In this document: piece after piece, positions 63,010 through 64,000 of the stretch
Position numbering within the stretch: the stretch's first letter is position 1
How the letters are laid out: each line of letters starts with the position of its first letter
NCBI RefSeq assembly: GCF_025567045.1
Contig: NZ_JAOQJK010000003.1
Span: 62,001 to 126,000 of the forward strand
DNA length: 64,000 nucleotides
Direction of reading: 5' to 3'
Source of the DNA: Barnesiella propionica
Lineage (GTDB): Bacteria; Bacteroidota; Bacteroidia; Bacteroidales; Barnesiellaceae
The notes under the pieces: model-generated
Told to the model about the DNA's origin: nothing
The model's input: only the letters and a program-made list of their open reading frames with translations
Database searches by the model: none
Program-made: the position numbers and the translations under genes

Positions 63010-63830
63010 TATCAATTCAACCCGGACAAAACTTTCAATCCGCCGGAACTTGTCCGGATATGCCCTGAGTGATTTATACGTTTCCAGTATTCCAATCTGG
63101 TCACATTTCACTCGGTTGTTTTATCGACTTGATTGGGAATACATTCTACGGAATCTCATCTTATTTTTGCACATGCAACGAAGCTGCTATGAAGCTTATG
63201 CAAACGAGAGAAGTCAACGTATCCTTTATACATGATATAGAAGCTTCCCTTTTTCATAGCTCAACTCATCCAGTATGTTTACGTCATGTACTTTAACATG
63301 GATTATCAATACGATTCCGGTATGAAAGCCTTTACTCATACAGTGTATGAAGTTCAATACCTTCTTTGTGTTTTCTAAATTCCTCCCACAAAAAAACATT
63401 CAGACAAAAGTCTATGGTGGAAAAATCAAAGGCATAAACATTAGCGTCTGCTTTCACATCTAAATAATTTTTATAGTAGCTAATACGAACTTTCGCAATA
63501 AAGTTATAGGCAAGTCCTTCATAAATACGATAATCTCTATTCCGGTTTACTTCCCCCAGATTGGTACGAGTGACTGTTGAGCTAAGTCCCAAGTTATAGA
63601 AATTGTTCTTGTATACTTCAAGACTGAGCCTAAGATCACGTATACTGTCACCGGCTGTTAGTTGTCCCAAGATCATGTACTGCAATTCCAACAAGCATTT
63701 TGATTTTCTTATTCTCCGGATACGCCTCTACCAAGCGATCAAAGATACGACAGGGAAGAAAATTTGTAAGTTAAGCGAAGATATCTTTTCCTTGATTATT
63801 GTTTTAATTTTTGGACAAAGCTAAAACAAC
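63010..63830 (-). pseudogene. IS4-family (DUF4372) transposase relic
   Basis: Reading leftward in shifting frames: DIFA, stop, LTNFLPCRIFDRLVEAYPEN; then the open stretch 63694-63332 (ILGQLTAGDSIRDLRLSLEV, NLGLSSTVTRTNLGEVNRN, FDFSTIDFCLNVFLWEEFRK); then, after more stops, YKGYVDFSRLHKLHSSFV and DQIGILETYKSLRAYPDKFR. These follow the order of DUF4372/DDE transposases of the IS4 group. At least three stops or shifts are present. It ends abruptly where the IS982 relic begins, at about 63000. Confidence 0.7.
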
Positions 63831-63956
63831 TTTTCAATTCAAGCCATCACACTCAAAAAAGATACAGAGCTATACGATTATCAAAGATCTTAAAGAACAA
63901 TATTTAATTTAAAGTGCGCACTAATGATTCAGAATATAAAATACGGATGTACAAAA

Positions 63957-63991
63957 ATCCCCTGCAACCGAAAACAATTGTTGCAGGGGAT
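63957..63991 (-). terminator. Intrinsic terminator of a gene beyond the right edge
   Basis: ATCCCCTGCAAC and GTTGCAGGGGAT form a 12-bp stem with an 11-base loop. On the minus strand it continues into a T run (TTTTTG). A leftward gene therefore probably ends just past position 64000. Confidence 0.75.
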
Positions 63992-64000
63992 CTCTGTAGA

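Noticed and set aside
1..64000. tRNA, rRNA or CRISPR array
   Set aside because: No cloverleaf-like sequence, rRNA motif or regularly spaced direct repeats were noticed on either strand.

Overview
The window looks like a chromosomal segment of a member of the order Bacteroidales (phylum Bacteroidota). The reasons are repeated -7 promoter elements of the TAnnTTTG type, few clear Shine-Dalgarno sequences, many outer-membrane beta-barrel proteins including TonB-dependent ones, DUF1573 and DUF3575 proteins, the type IX secretion regulators PorX and PorW/SprE, and relics of IS982 and IS4 transposases. I cannot name genus or species from the sequence alone.

Regions. (1) 1-5.4 kb: the start of an ABC exporter, a large outer-membrane barrel and an LtaS-like phosphoglycerol transferase. 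(2) 5.5-10.7 kb: a threonine operon on the minus strand, thrA - apgM-like - thrC, with a conspicuous leader stem-loop; the apgM-like gene sits where a homoserine kinase is needed. (3) 10.9-17.3 kb: DMT permease, asparaginase, exonuclease III, glucosaminidase/LysM, cytidine deaminase and dnaX, then a decayed GNAT gene. (4) 17.8-29.3 kb: an envelope region with a small porin, a TonB-dependent receptor with a methionine-rich insert, a ZIP transporter, an ECF sigma operon, and a three-gene DUF3575/OmpA-like/five-barrel operon. (5) 29.5-34.1 kb: meaB with two DUF1573 genes, and a membrane-anchored MutS-like ATPase. (6) 34.1-38.4 kb: five minus-strand genes that look like a virion head cassette (scaffold-like, major-capsid-like, small head protein, fibre-like, adaptor-like) with no terminase, portal, tail, lysis or integrase gene, wedged between housekeeping genes. 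(7) 38.7-49.1 kb: fumarase, aroA, a metal ABC permease, porW/sprE, porX, tsaE, a small Imm17-like protein and an acyltransferase.

(8) 49.3-64 kb is an accessory island. Its left edge holds scraps of a disrupted host operon. It then carries a tightly packed minus-strand defence operon: XRE regulator, DUF2971, hsdM, a YhcG-type PD-(D/E)XK nuclease, hsdS and hsdR. Downstream is a metallophosphoesterase-STAND NTPase gene broken by two in-frame stop codons and one single-base frameshift in an A run. The right side holds a 124-bp imperfect palindrome, an IS982 relic, an IS4/DUF4372 relic and a terminator for a gene beyond the window.

The two most interesting items are the isolated capsid-like cassette, a candidate for a domesticated particle-forming or gene-transfer system, and the precisely reconstructable broken metallophosphoesterase-STAND gene attached to the type I restriction operon. 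All family assignments are from reading motifs; no database search was run.
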